Origin: UBA5972 sp964637875
GTDB lineage: Bacteria > Pseudomonadota > Alphaproteobacteria > Rhodobacterales > Rhodobacteraceae
Assembly: GCA_964637875.1 (NCBI GenBank)
Contig: CAZWXK010000008.1
Coordinates: 5,056-69,055 of the forward strand
Length of the DNA: 64,000 bases
Direction: 5' to 3'
Position numbers and translations under genes: made by a program. Position 1 is the stretch's first letter; every line of letters begins with the position of its first letter. Below are positions 16,997-25,525 of the stretch, in pieces. The notes beneath the pieces are model-generated. The model searched no databases. It had not been told where the DNA came from and saw only the letters and a list, made by a program, of their open reading frames with translations.

Positions 16997-17515
16997 ATGA
17001 AACTGGCCTTCGTGACATCCTCTCAGAGGGGCGAGATCGATCGCCTCCTGTCCGAGACCGCGAAACGGCTGGAGGTCGAGGGCATGCGTCTGTCGGGGGT
17101 GGTCAAGCTGTTCGAGGACAATCCCGCCCACGATCACGTCTGCGACATGGATCTGAGGGTTCTGCCCGACGGCCCCGCGATTACCATCACGCAGTCGCTG
17201 GGACGCGAGTCGACCTCGTGCCGCCTGAACCCGGCCGCGATCGAAGAGGCCGTCGTCGCCGTCGAAAGACATGCGCGCGAGGATTCCGAGCTGTTCATCC
17301 TGAACAAGTTCGGCCCGCAAGAGGCCGATGGCCATGGCTTCAGGGCAATGATCGGCACGTCGCTCGAGCGCGACATTCCTGTTCTTCTGGGCGTCGGCCC
17401 GACCATGCTGGAGCCTTTCCATGCCTTTGCGGCAGGGCTGGCCGAGGAATTGCCTGACGATCTGGATGCGATCCATGACTGGTGCCTTGCCGCAGCGGGC
17501 CGGGCGGGCGACTGA
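16997..17515 (+). CDS. DUF2478 domain protein
   Basis: The 172-residue protein begins MKLAFVTSSQRGEIDRLLSETAKRLEVEGMRLSGVVK and ends in a GVGPTMLEPFHAFAAG segment. It resembles DUF2478 proteins, predicted nucleotide-binding proteins often found near molybdate or nitrogen-metabolism genes. No complete Walker A motif is visible (FVTSSQRGEID occupies that place). ATG 16997 follows GAGGATCC; the open frame extends upstream to 16808 without a good start. It is divergent from ubiT and shares its control region. Function unknown. Confidence 0.65.
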   Translation: MKLAFVTSSQRGEIDRLLSETAKRLEVEGMRLSGVVKLFEDNPAHDHVCDMDLRVLPDGPAITITQSLGRESTSCRLNPAAIEEAVVAVERHAREDSELFILNKFGPQEADGHGFRAMIGTSLERDIPVLLGVGPTMLEPFHAFAAGLAEELPDDLDAIHDWCLAAAGRAGD

Positions 17516-17584
17516 TTGCAATGACCCGCCAGAGGGTGTATTCGGCGCCGATGTGAAAATCCGTATCAGGATGCAGGTGCCCCG

Positions 17585-18916
17585 ATGCCGCAAAAGCGCA
17601 AACTGTTCGTCAAGACCTATGGCTGTCAGATGAATGTCTATGACAGCGAGCGGATGGAATCCGCGCTGGGCGTTTCAGGCTATGAGGCGACCGATACGCC
17701 GGATGATGCCGATCTGATCCTGCTGAACACCTGCCATATCCGCGAAAAAGCCGCCGAAAAGGTGTATTCCGAACTGGGGCGTTTCAAGCCGCTCAAGGCC
17801 GATAATCCCGACCTCAAGATTGCCGTTGCCGGCTGCGTTGCCCAGGCCGAGGGCGAGGAAATCATCCGCCGCCAGCCCATGGTCGATATCGTCGTCGGCC
17901 CGCAGGCCTATCACCGCCTGCCGGCGCTGGAAAAATCGGCGCGCGCGGGCGAAAAGGTGATCGACACCGATTTCCCCGAGGAGGACAAGTTCGACCATCT
18001 GCCCCGGCGCGCCGCCCCCGGCCCCCGGATGCGTCGTGCGCCCGCGGCATTTCTGACGGTGCAGGAAGGTTGTGACAAGTTCTGCGCCTTTTGCGTCGTT
18101 CCCTATACCCGCGGCATGGAGGTCAGCCGTCCGCCCGAACGCATCCTGGCCGAGGCGCGCGATCTGGTTGCGCGCGGCGTGGTCGAGATCACCCTGTTGG
18201 GCCAGAACGTCAACGCCTATCACGGCGCGGGCGAGGGGGGCGACTGGTCGCTTGCCCGCCTGATCCGCGAGCTGGCCCGCATTGACGGGCTGGAACGCAT
18301 CCGTTTCACCACCAGCCACCCCAATGACATGCGCGACGACCTGATCGCCGCCTTTGGCGAGGTGGACAAGCTGATGCCCTATCTGCATCTGCCGGTGCAG
18401 TCGGGTTCTGACAAGATCCTCAAGGCGATGAACCGCAGGCATACCGCCGAAAGCTATATCCGGCTGATCGAGCGCATCCGCGCCGCGCGGCCCGATCTGT
18501 TGTTGTCGGGCGATTTCATCGTCGGCTTTCCGGGCGAGACCGAGGCCGATTTTCAGGACACGATGGCCCTGGTCGAGACGGTGAAATACGGGCAGGCCTA
18601 CAGCTTCAAGTACTCGGCCCGTCCCGGCACCCCCGCGGCCGAGCGGGACGAGGTTTCGCCTGTGGACAAGTCCGACCGCCTGGCCCGCTTGCAGGCGCTC
18701 CTGACGGCCCAGCAAAGGGACGCGCAGGATGCGATGGTCGGGCGCGAGGTGAAGGTTCTGTTCGAAAGGCCGGGCCGCATGGAGGGCCAGCTTGTCGGCA
18801 AGAGCGAGCACCTACATGCTGTGTATGCGCAGGCGGATTCCTCCAGCCTTGGTAGGGTTGTGGCGGTCCGCATCACAGAATCAGGCCCGAATTCGTTGGC
18901 CGGCGAGGTTGTCTGA
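17585..18916 (+). CDS. miaB: tRNA-2-methylthio-N6-dimethylallyladenosine synthase MiaB
   Basis: The 443-residue radical-SAM methylthiotransferase has the three-domain layout. The N-terminal UPF0004 domain carries cysteines in KTYGCQMNVYD, LNTCHIREKA and VAGCVAQ; the radical-SAM motif is CDKFCAFC, and a TRAM domain ends the protein. It adds the methylthio group to i6A37 of tRNAs reading codons that start with U. Spacing from the DUF2478 gene is 69 bases, enough for its own promoter. No anomalies seen. Confidence 0.96.
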   Translation: MPQKRKLFVKTYGCQMNVYDSERMESALGVSGYEATDTPDDADLILLNTCHIREKAAEKVYSELGRFKPLKADNPDLKIAVAGCVAQAEGEEIIRRQPMVDIVVGPQAYHRLPALEKSARAGEKVIDTDFPEEDKFDHLPRRAAPGPRMRRAPAAFLTVQEGCDKFCAFCVVPYTRGMEVSRPPERILAEARDLVARGVVEITLLGQNVNAYHGAGEGGDWSLARLIRELARIDGLERIRFTTSHPNDMRDDLIAAFGEVDKLMPYLHLPVQSGSDKILKAMNRRHTAESYIRLIERIRAARPDLLLSGDFIVGFPGETEADFQDTMALVETVKYGQAYSFKYSARPGTPAAERDEVSPVDKSDRLARLQALLTAQQRDAQDAMVGREVKVLFERPGRMEGQLVGKSEHLHAVYAQADSSSLGRVVAVRITESGPNSLAGEVV

Positions 18917-18931
18917 AGTCTTGTTCGGACT

Positions 18932-18975
18932 GTGGCAAATTTATGTCTGCCCGCAAATAGTGCCTGATTTGCCAC
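18932..18975. repeat. Inverted repeat downstream of miaB
   Basis: GTGGCAAAT and ATTTGCCAC form a perfect 9-bp pair around a 26-base loop, starting 15 bases after the miaB stop. There is no U-tract, so a factor-independent terminator is doubtful. A second pair, GAACAATC/GATTGTTC, lies at 18985-19015. Confidence 0.4.
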
Positions 18976-19154
18976 GCAATTCGGGAACAATCGCCCCGGC
19001 AACCCGTGATTGTTCGGGGTTCTGTGGATAATCTGTGGAAAAATCCCTTCACTTGAACGCAGTTTTTGTTAGAATCATTCGCAATTACAAGGGTGGAGGC
19101 AGCAGTGCCGGGATGCCACGGTTATTCCGGCCGAGAGCGTATAGGCAGAGGGCG

Positions 19155-19721
19155 ATGATAGCATTTTCACGTTTTTACAAGCTGGCCCGCATCTGGGTTG
19201 CGGTTGTGGCCAGCGTGCTGGTCCTGACCGATGCGGCAACGGCGGGACATACCGCAGGTCACAGCGAAAGATATGTCCCCGGCATCTGGGTCGATCCCGA
19301 TGGTTGCGAGCATTGGGTGATGGACGACGGTTGGGAAGGATACATGACCCCCAACGTCACCCCGGACGGAATTCCGGTCTGCCGCAGGGTGCAGGCTTGT
19401 CTGGTGGAGAACTCGGATCAGCTCTTTGCAGTGGACAAGAGTTATATCAACCCGGCCAACCGCAAGCGGCTGGCGGATTTCTTTCGCAAGGCCGGGGCGA
19501 CGTCCTATGTGATCTATGGCCATACCGACAGCACCGCATCGGATGCGTACAACATGCGATTATCGCTCAGGCGCGCCGAGGCCGTGGCGGCAATCGCACG
19601 ATCGGTGGGCGCAAGGGTCTCGAAGGTACGAGGATTTGGCGAACGACAGCCCATTGCCTCGAACAAGACGGCCTATGGTCGATCGCGGAACCGCCGTGTC
19701 GAAGTCATCTGTATCAAATAA
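19155..19721 (+). CDS. OmpA-family outer membrane/periplasmic protein
   Basis: The 188-residue protein has an N-terminal hydrophobic signal (ARIWVAVVASVLVLTDAATA). A small domain of about 45 residues follows (PGIWVDPDGCEHWVMDDGWEGYM...GIPVC), then an OmpA-like peptidoglycan-binding domain (VIYGHTDSTASDAYNMRLSLRRAEAV, RGFGERQPIASNKT, RSRNRRVEV). It probably anchors the envelope to peptidoglycan. ATG 19155 has AGAGGG upstream and begins the signal; the open frame reaches 19035. The next gene encodes a lipoprotein carrying the same small domain, 15 bases away. Confidence 0.82.
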   Translation: MIAFSRFYKLARIWVAVVASVLVLTDAATAGHTAGHSERYVPGIWVDPDGCEHWVMDDGWEGYMTPNVTPDGIPVCRRVQACLVENSDQLFAVDKSYINPANRKRLADFFRKAGATSYVIYGHTDSTASDAYNMRLSLRRAEAVAAIARSVGARVSKVRGFGERQPIASNKTAYGRSRNRRVEVICIK

Positions 19722-19736
19722 TCGGGGGAAAGCGCG

Positions 19737-20036
19737 ATGAAACCTGTTCAGGGAATGATCCTCGGATTCGCGGCCTTGGTCACCGCCTGCACGCAGATTC
19801 CGATCGGCCCGGACAAGTCGGTTGATCGGGGGCCGGTCAATATCCACCCCCTCAGCAACATGAAGGCCGGTATCTGGGTCGATCCGAATGGCTGCGACCA
19901 GTGGATCATCGACGATGGCGCCGAAGGCTACATGTCGGCCCGGCTCGACCGTTACGGCAAACCGGTCTGCTCGGGCATCGCAAAGCCGACCTACACCGTC
20001 GGCAAGTTCAAGAACTGGGTGCCGGATCCCCTTTGA
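19737..20036 (+). CDS. Small lipoprotein sharing a domain with the upstream OmpA protein
   Basis: The 99-residue product has a signal peptide ending in the lipobox LVTAC (Cys18). The segment AGIWVDPNGCDQWIIDDGAEGYMSAR and GKPVC aligns with the upstream OmpA-family protein, including the two cysteines. It should be lipidated and sit in the outer membrane. The domain has no name I recognise. The two genes are almost certainly cotranscribed, and the similarity suggests duplication or a matched pair of envelope proteins. Confidence 0.75.
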   Translation: MKPVQGMILGFAALVTACTQIPIGPDKSVDRGPVNIHPLSNMKAGIWVDPNGCDQWIIDDGAEGYMSARLDRYGKPVCSGIAKPTYTVGKFKNWVPDPL

Positions 20037-20185
20037 TGGCAACAGGCATGTCATCGGCTCGGGCCGTGGGGCGTGACCTCGCGGCCCGTTGTCGGTTGCG
20101 CCAGGTGAATTTTTCGTGCAGGGCCTTGCCGCGAGCCGGCCGAATGGGCAGCATGCAGATGAATGATTGAACCACGGAGAACCTC

Positions 20186-21205
20186 TTGGCGACGACCGCG
20201 CTGAATCCGCCACCGTCATCACCTGAAAACGCAACGGTGCGCATGACCTTTCCCGACAACCGGCTGCTGGTCGATCTGTGCGGCGAATATGACCGCAACC
20301 TTGCCGAAATCGAGCAGGCTTTCGATGTCGATATCCTGCGGCGCGGCAACGAATTGTCGATCATCGGCGAGCAGGCCGCATGTCATCGGGCAGAGGAAAC
20401 CCTCAGGGCGCTGTATGACCGGCTCGAGGCCGGTCGTCCCGTCGAGGCGGCCGATGTCAAGGCGGCGATACGTTTTGGCAAGCCCGCCGAACGCGATGCG
20501 GAAAAAGGCAGCGATCAGCTGGAAATGTTTCGCGGCGGGCAGATCACCATAAGGACCCGAAAGAAACAGGTCGAGCCGCGCACACGCAATCAGGCCGAAT
20601 ATGTACGTCAGCTTTTCGAACACGAGCTGGTCTTCGGTCTGGGTCCCGCCGGAACCGGCAAGACCTATCTGGCCGTCGCGGTTGCCGTGTCGATGTTCAT
20701 CGAGGGCCATGTCGATCGCATCCTCCTGTCGCGCCCCGCGGTCGAGGCTGGCGAGCGGCTGGGTTTTCTGCCCGGCGACATGAAGGAAAAGGTCGACCCC
20801 TACATGCAGCCCCTTTATGATGCGCTGAATGATTTTCTGCCTGCGCGGCAGCTGGGCAGGCTGATCGAGGAAAAGCGGATCGAGATCGCCCCCCTTGCCT
20901 TCATGCGGGGGCGTACCCTGTCAAATGCCTTTGTCGTTCTGGACGAGGCGCAGAATGCCACCAGCATGCAGATGAAGATGTTTCTCACGCGTCTGGGCGA
21001 GGGATCGCGCATGGTGGTCACCGGTGACATGACCCAGATCGACCTGCCGCGCGGGGTGATTTCGGGCCTGATCGAGGCCGAGCGTATCCTGCGCGGCGTG
21101 CCGGGGATCGGCTTTACCCGCTTTACCGCCCGCGACGTGGTGCGTCACCCGATGGTCGCCCGCATCATCGAGGCCTACGAAAAGGCCGGCAACCCCGATG
21201 CCTGA
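20186..21205 (+). CDS. phoH: PhoH family ATPase
   Basis: The 339-residue protein contains a KH-like N-terminal part and the PhoH ATPase domain with Walker A GPAGTGKTYLA and Walker B AFVVLDEAQNAT. PhoH-like proteins are linked to RNA metabolism and ribosome function together with YbeY. The start is a TTG at 20186 with GGAGA eight bases upstream; no closer ATG exists before MTFPDN (residue 20). It overlaps ybeY by eight bases, the classic phoH-ybeY-corC-lnt order. Confidence 0.92.
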   Translation: MATTALNPPPSSPENATVRMTFPDNRLLVDLCGEYDRNLAEIEQAFDVDILRRGNELSIIGEQAACHRAEETLRALYDRLEAGRPVEAADVKAAIRFGKPAERDAEKGSDQLEMFRGGQITIRTRKKQVEPRTRNQAEYVRQLFEHELVFGLGPAGTGKTYLAVAVAVSMFIEGHVDRILLSRPAVEAGERLGFLPGDMKEKVDPYMQPLYDALNDFLPARQLGRLIEEKRIEIAPLAFMRGRTLSNAFVVLDEAQNATSMQMKMFLTRLGEGSRMVVTGDMTQIDLPRGVISGLIEAERILRGVPGIGFTRFTARDVVRHPMVARIIEAYEKAGNPDA

Positions 21206-21701
21206 GACGGTCGAAACCCTCGTCGAGGATGATCGGTGGAACGCCGTTCCCGTCGCCGCTCTGGCCCGGAGGTCCTGCCATGCGGTCCTTGCGCATCTGG
21301 GGCTTGACCCCGGTTGCTATGAAGTCGCGGTGATGGCCTGCAATGATGCGCGCATGGCCCGCTTGAACGCGGAATTCCGCGATCTGGACAAACCGACCAA
21401 TGTCCTGTCCTGGCCGGCGCTGGATCTTGCCCCCGACCGGCCGGGTGGAACGCCCGCTGCCGTGCCTGTCGCCACGGCGGGTCCGGCGCAGGAACTGGGC
21501 GATATCGCGGTCGCCTATGAGACCTGCATGCGCGAGGCCGATGAACAGGGTATCAGCCTTGCCGATCATGTGACGCATCTGCTGGTTCACGGTTGCCTGC
21601 ACCTGTTGGGATATGACCATGTGCATGATGCGGATGCCGCCCTGATGGAGGGGCTCGAAATCGCGATACTTGCCAAGCTGGGCGTGGCAAACCCATATTG
21701 A
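21198..21701 (+). CDS. ybeY: Endoribonuclease YbeY
   Basis: The 167-residue protein has the metal site HLLVHGCLHLLGYDHVHDADA (H-x3-H-x5-H), with PTNVLSWP and ELGDIAVAYE upstream. It acts in 16S rRNA 3' end maturation and ribosome quality control. It overlaps phoH by eight bases and is followed by corC after 39 bases. The small PDRPGGTPAAVPVATAGPAQ insertion before ELGDI is proline/alanine rich, a common feature in alphaproteobacterial members. Confidence 0.94.
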   Translation: MPETVETLVEDDRWNAVPVAALARRSCHAVLAHLGLDPGCYEVAVMACNDARMARLNAEFRDLDKPTNVLSWPALDLAPDRPGGTPAAVPVATAGPAQELGDIAVAYETCMREADEQGISLADHVTHLLVHGCLHLLGYDHVHDADAALMEGLEIAILAKLGVANPY

Positions 21702-21740
21702 GACCATCCCGCATCAGCGGGCATCAACCGGACAGGAGCC

Positions 21741-22631
21741 ATGGACGACACGGGCGAAGGATCATCTGCCGCGGCGCAGGGCGCGCACAAGGAGACAAAG
21801 GGACACGGCCACAGTTGGCTTTCCCGCATTTTCGGATCGGGCAACCAGGACGAAAACGCCAGCGCGGTATCGGAACATGCGCCGCGAAACGGCCACACGC
21901 TGTCGCCCTCGGGCGGGATCGGCAATCTCAACCGGGTTCGGGTCGAGGACGTCGCGGTACCCCGTGCCGAGATCGTGGCGGTACCGGTCGAAATCTCGCT
22001 GGACGAGCTGGTGCGCACCTTTCGCGACAGCGGCCTTACCCGTCTGCCTGTATTCGAGGAAACCCTGGATACGCCGCTGGGATTCGTTCACCTCAAGGAT
22101 CTTGCCCTGAAGCATGGCTTCGCCTGTGACGACCAGACACTGGATCTGCGCGCGATGTTGCGTCCGCTGCTGTTTGCGCCGCCATCCATGCCAATCGGGG
22201 TATTGCTGCAGAAAATGCAGACGGATCGCATCCATATGGCGCTGGTGATCGATGAATATGGCGGGGTGGACGGGCTGGTCACCATCGAGGACCTGATCGA
22301 ACAGGTTCTGGGTGAGATCGAGGACGAGCACGACGTTGACGAAGATCAGTACTGGGTGCAGGAAAAGCCAGGCGTGTTCATCTGCCAGGCACGTACCCCG
22401 ATCGACGCCTTTGAAGAGGAAACCGGCCTGACACTGGCCGACCCCCATGGCGAGGACGAGATAGACACGCTGGGCGGGCTGGTCTTTGTCCTTTCCGGCC
22501 GGGTTCCCGTACGCGGCGAGGTGATTGCACATCCCTCGGGGGTGGAGTTCGAGGTTCTGGATGCCGACCCACGGCGGATCAAGAGATTGCGCGTGGTGCT
22601 GCCCCGGCAGTCGGGCGGAAGGGGCGGCTGA
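21741..22631 (+). CDS. corC: HlyC/CorC family CBS-domain protein
   Basis: The 296-residue protein has a pair of CBS domains (about 70-190; IEISLDELVRTFRDSGLTRLPVFEE and IHMALVIDEYGGVDGLVTIEDL). A CorC_HlyC transporter-associated domain follows at about 205-290. It lacks the DUF21 membrane domain, as YbeX/CorC in this operon usually does. It has been tied to Mg/Co homeostasis and ribosome-related functions. The start ATG 21741 follows ACAGGAGCC. Its stop is directly followed by the lnt ATG. Confidence 0.91.
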   Translation: MDDTGEGSSAAAQGAHKETKGHGHSWLSRIFGSGNQDENASAVSEHAPRNGHTLSPSGGIGNLNRVRVEDVAVPRAEIVAVPVEISLDELVRTFRDSGLTRLPVFEETLDTPLGFVHLKDLALKHGFACDDQTLDLRAMLRPLLFAPPSMPIGVLLQKMQTDRIHMALVIDEYGGVDGLVTIEDLIEQVLGEIEDEHDVDEDQYWVQEKPGVFICQARTPIDAFEEETGLTLADPHGEDEIDTLGGLVFVLSGRVPVRGEVIAHPSGVEFEVLDADPRRIKRLRVVLPRQSGGRGG

Positions 22632-24182
22632 ATGGAAATGTCCACCAGGCGCCAACGCCTGACGACCGTATCGGCCGGGCTGCTGGGCGGCGCAATCATG
22701 GCGCTGGGACAAGAGCCCGTTTCCTGGCCGCTGGCGATGCTTGCCGGGTTCCTGTTTCTGGGTGATCGTTTCCTGCGGGTGCGGGCCACGCGCGGCGCGG
22801 CCCTGTTGGGCTGGAGCGCAGGCCTGGGATATTTCGCGGCCTCGCTGTACTGGATCGTCGAACCCTTTCTGGTCGAGCCCGAGGTCTATGGCTGGATGGC
22901 GCCTTTCGCTCTGATCCTGCTGGCCGGCGGTCTTGCCCTGTTCTGGGCCGGGGCCTTTGCGGTTGCCTTTTTGCCGCGCCGATCACGCGCGCGCGCGCAG
23001 CTCGCAGGGGTCGCGGAGGCGCCGAACATGCAGCGACGGCGTGTGCTGCTGTTGCCGTTTGTGCTGACCCTTGCCGAGATGCTGCGCGGCACGATCTTTA
23101 CCGGGTTTCCATGGGGTCTGCCTGCCTATGGGTGGATCAATACGCCGATCGCGCAGAACCTGTCCTGGGCCGGGCCCTATGGTCTGACGCTGATTACGCT
23201 GCTGCTTGGCGTCCTGCCCCTTGTCTGGCGCCATGCACGGGTCGGCCTGGTCCTGTCTGCCGGTGCTCTTGGCGGGCTCTGGCTGTGGGGCGATGCGCGT
23301 CTGGCGCCGGCATTGCCCGCGCGCATGCCCGAGTTGCGGTTGCGTCTGATCCAGCCCAATGCTCCGCAGGCCGAGAAATGGGATCCCCAAAAGATGCCGA
23401 TCTTTTTCCGTCGCCAGCTGAACCTGACGGCGGCCGACCCGTCCTTTGCTCCCGATCTGGTGATCTGGCCGGAAACGGCGGTGCCTTTCTGGCTGGGCCA
23501 GAGGCCGGGCCTGCAGCGGCTGGTTGCGGATTCGGCCCCGCCCGGGGCAACGGTGATCATTGGCGCCCGCCGAGCCGAGGGGCGGCGGTTCTTCAACGCG
23601 CTGGCGGTTCTTGGGCGGGATGGTCAGGTCGCGCAGCGCTATGACAAGGCCCATCTTGTGCCTTTCGGGGAATATGTCCCCTTCGGGGCCTTTTTCGCCC
23701 GTTTTGGAATTACCGGCCTTGCGGCCGAAGACGGCGGCGGGTTCAGTGCGGGGCCCGGCGCGGTGCTGCTGGATCTTGGCAAGGCGGGCAAGGTGCGCCC
23801 TCTGATCTGTTACGAGGCAATCTTTCCGGCCGAGATTGCCCGCGGGGTCGCCCGTCCCGACTGGATGCTCCAGATTACCAACGACGCCTGGTTCGGCAGG
23901 AACGCCGGCCCCCGTCAGCATTTCGCGCAGGCCCGGGCCCGGGCAATCGAACAGGGCCTGCCGATGGTGCGGGTGGCCAATACCGGCATAACCGCCGTCA
24001 TTGGCCCCAGGGGAAGGATTCGCGCACAGCTCCCCCCCCGTGTTGCGGGCAAGCTGGATTCCTTGCTGCCATCGGCGCTGCCGCCGACGCCCTATTCACG
24101 TATGGGTGATGCGCCGGTTCTTTTCTTCGTGCTGCTTGGCGGTTTCCTGCTGGCCTGGCGGCGGCGAAAAATTAATCATTGA
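22632..24182 (+). CDS. lnt: Apolipoprotein N-acyltransferase Lnt
   Basis: The 516-residue inner membrane protein has about six helices in the first 230 residues, then a nitrilase-like periplasmic domain with Glu (VIWPETAVPF), Lys (DKAHLVPFGEYVP) and Cys (RPLICYEAIFP), and a final helix. It adds the third acyl chain to lipoproteins. The start is adjacent to the corC stop; a second ATG two codons later is also possible. The insertion RARAQLAGVAEAPNMQRRR near residue 125 is longer than in many homologs. Confidence 0.94.
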   Translation: MEMSTRRQRLTTVSAGLLGGAIMALGQEPVSWPLAMLAGFLFLGDRFLRVRATRGAALLGWSAGLGYFAASLYWIVEPFLVEPEVYGWMAPFALILLAGGLALFWAGAFAVAFLPRRSRARAQLAGVAEAPNMQRRRVLLLPFVLTLAEMLRGTIFTGFPWGLPAYGWINTPIAQNLSWAGPYGLTLITLLLGVLPLVWRHARVGLVLSAGALGGLWLWGDARLAPALPARMPELRLRLIQPNAPQAEKWDPQKMPIFFRRQLNLTAADPSFAPDLVIWPETAVPFWLGQRPGLQRLVADSAPPGATVIIGARRAEGRRFFNALAVLGRDGQVAQRYDKAHLVPFGEYVPFGAFFARFGITGLAAEDGGGFSAGPGAVLLDLGKAGKVRPLICYEAIFPAEIARGVARPDWMLQITNDAWFGRNAGPRQHFAQARARAIEQGLPMVRVANTGITAVIGPRGRIRAQLPPRVAGKLDSLLPSALPPTPYSRMGDAPVLFFVLLGGFLLAWRRRKINH

Positions 24183-24220
24183 CCCGCATAACGCGCGGCC
24201 TTAACCACATTTCATTCTTG

Positions 24221-24265
24221 CCGCCACAACGGCTTCCTGACGTGGCGGTGTAAACCCAATGGAGC
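24221..24265 (+). promoter_or_regulatory. SAM/SAH riboswitch upstream of metK
   Basis: CCGCCAC (24221-24227) and GTGGCGG (24242-24248) form a 7-bp stem around the loop containing ACGGCTTCCTG. The downstream AATGGAGCA carries the ribosome site and can pair with TTCC in the loop as a pseudoknot. This combination and its place before metK match the compact SAM/SAH riboswitch class of Rhodobacterales, in which ligand binding hides the GGAG. Confidence 0.85.
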
Positions 24266-24270
24266 ACTAC

Positions 24271-25452
24271 ATGTCCCGACAGAATTATCTTTTCACTTCG
24301 GAATCCGTTTCCGAGGGTCACCCCGACAAGGTCTGCGACCGTATTTCGGATGCTGTTCTCGACGCCTTCCTGGCCGAGCAGCCCGAGGCCCGCGTCGCCT
24401 GCGAAACCTTTGCCACGACCAATCGCGTGGTGATCGGCGGTGAAGTCGGGTTGACCGACAAGGCCCGCCTCTCCGAAATGAAGGAGCAGGTCGAACAGAT
24501 CGCCCGCGATTGCATCCGCGACATCGGCTATGAGCAGGAGAAATTCCACTGGAAGACCTGCGAGATCACCAACCTGCTGCACGAACAATCCGCCCATATC
24601 GCCCAGGGTGTGGATGCAGCCGACAACAAGGACGAAGGCGCAGGCGACCAGGGCATCATGTTCGGCTATGCGGTGCGTGAAACGCCCGAACTGATGCCGG
24701 CGCCGATCCAGTATGCCCATGCCATCCTGCGCCGTCTGGCCGAGGTGCGCAAGGCGGGTGACGCGCCTACCCTTGGACCGGACGCCAAGTCGCAGTTGTC
24801 CATCCGCTACGAGGGCGGCAATCCGGTCGAAGTGACCTCGATCGTGCTCTCCACCCAGCACGCCCATGAAAGCCAGACATCCGACGATATCCGTGAAATC
24901 GTCGAACCCTATATCCGCGAAGTCCTGCCCGAGGGCTGGATCAACGGCAATACCGACTGGCACGTCAACCCGACCGGCACCTTCGTGATCGGCGGCCCCG
25001 ATGGCGATGCCGGCCTGACGGGGCGCAAGATCATCGTTGATACCTATGGCGGCGCGGCCCCCCATGGCGGCGGGGCGTTTTCCGGCAAGGATCCGACCAA
25101 GGTTGACCGGTCAGCCGCCTATGCGGCCCGCTATCTGGCCAAGAACGTGGTTGCCGCCGGTGTTGCCGATCGCTGCACGCTGCAACTGTCTTATGCCATC
25201 GGCGTGGCCAGACCGCTGTCGATCTATGTCGATACCCACGGCACCGGACAGGTCGCTGACAGCGAAATCGAGCGCGCGGTTGCCGAAATAATGGACCTGA
25301 CCCCGCGCGGCATCCGCACCCATCTGGGGCTGAACAGGCCGATCTATCAGCGCACTGCCGCCTATGGCCATTTCGGCCGCACCCCCGAGGATGACGGCGG
25401 TTTCAGCTGGGAACGCACTGATCTTGTGGACGCCCTCAAGGCGGCGCTGTAA
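24271..25452 (+). CDS. metK: S-adenosylmethionine synthetase
   Basis: The 393-residue enzyme makes SAM from methionine and ATP. It shows FTSESVSEGHPDK at the N-terminus, GAGDQGIMFGYA (ATP site), GGAAPHGGGAFSGKDPTKVDRS and YAIGVARPLS. ATG 24271 has GGAG six bases upstream, within the riboswitch pseudoknot; an ATG at 24259 would sit inside the RNA structure and has no ribosome site. A strong terminator follows. Confidence 0.97.
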   Translation: MSRQNYLFTSESVSEGHPDKVCDRISDAVLDAFLAEQPEARVACETFATTNRVVIGGEVGLTDKARLSEMKEQVEQIARDCIRDIGYEQEKFHWKTCEITNLLHEQSAHIAQGVDAADNKDEGAGDQGIMFGYAVRETPELMPAPIQYAHAILRRLAEVRKAGDAPTLGPDAKSQLSIRYEGGNPVEVTSIVLSTQHAHESQTSDDIREIVEPYIREVLPEGWINGNTDWHVNPTGTFVIGGPDGDAGLTGRKIIVDTYGGAAPHGGGAFSGKDPTKVDRSAAYAARYLAKNVVAAGVADRCTLQLSYAIGVARPLSIYVDTHGTGQVADSEIERAVAEIMDLTPRGIRTHLGLNRPIYQRTAAYGHFGRTPEDDGGFSWERTDLVDALKAAL

Positions 25453-25477
25453 GGCGGGCCTGATCCAAGGGAAAATC

Positions 25478-25510
25478 AAGGCCCCGGATCATTTCCGGGG
25501 CCTTTCCATT
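25478..25510 (+). terminator. Rho-independent terminator after metK
   Basis: AAGGCCCCGG and CCGGGGCCTT make a perfect 10-bp stem with a 7-base loop, followed by TCCATTT. It is 25 bases downstream of the metK stop. Confidence 0.8.
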
Positions 25511-25525
25511 TGCGGGATGCGACAG

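Noticed and set aside
19023..19031. Possible replication origin from the TGTGGATAA DnaA-box match
   Set aside because: Only one exact box is present, with no AT-rich unwinding element or flanking origin genes.
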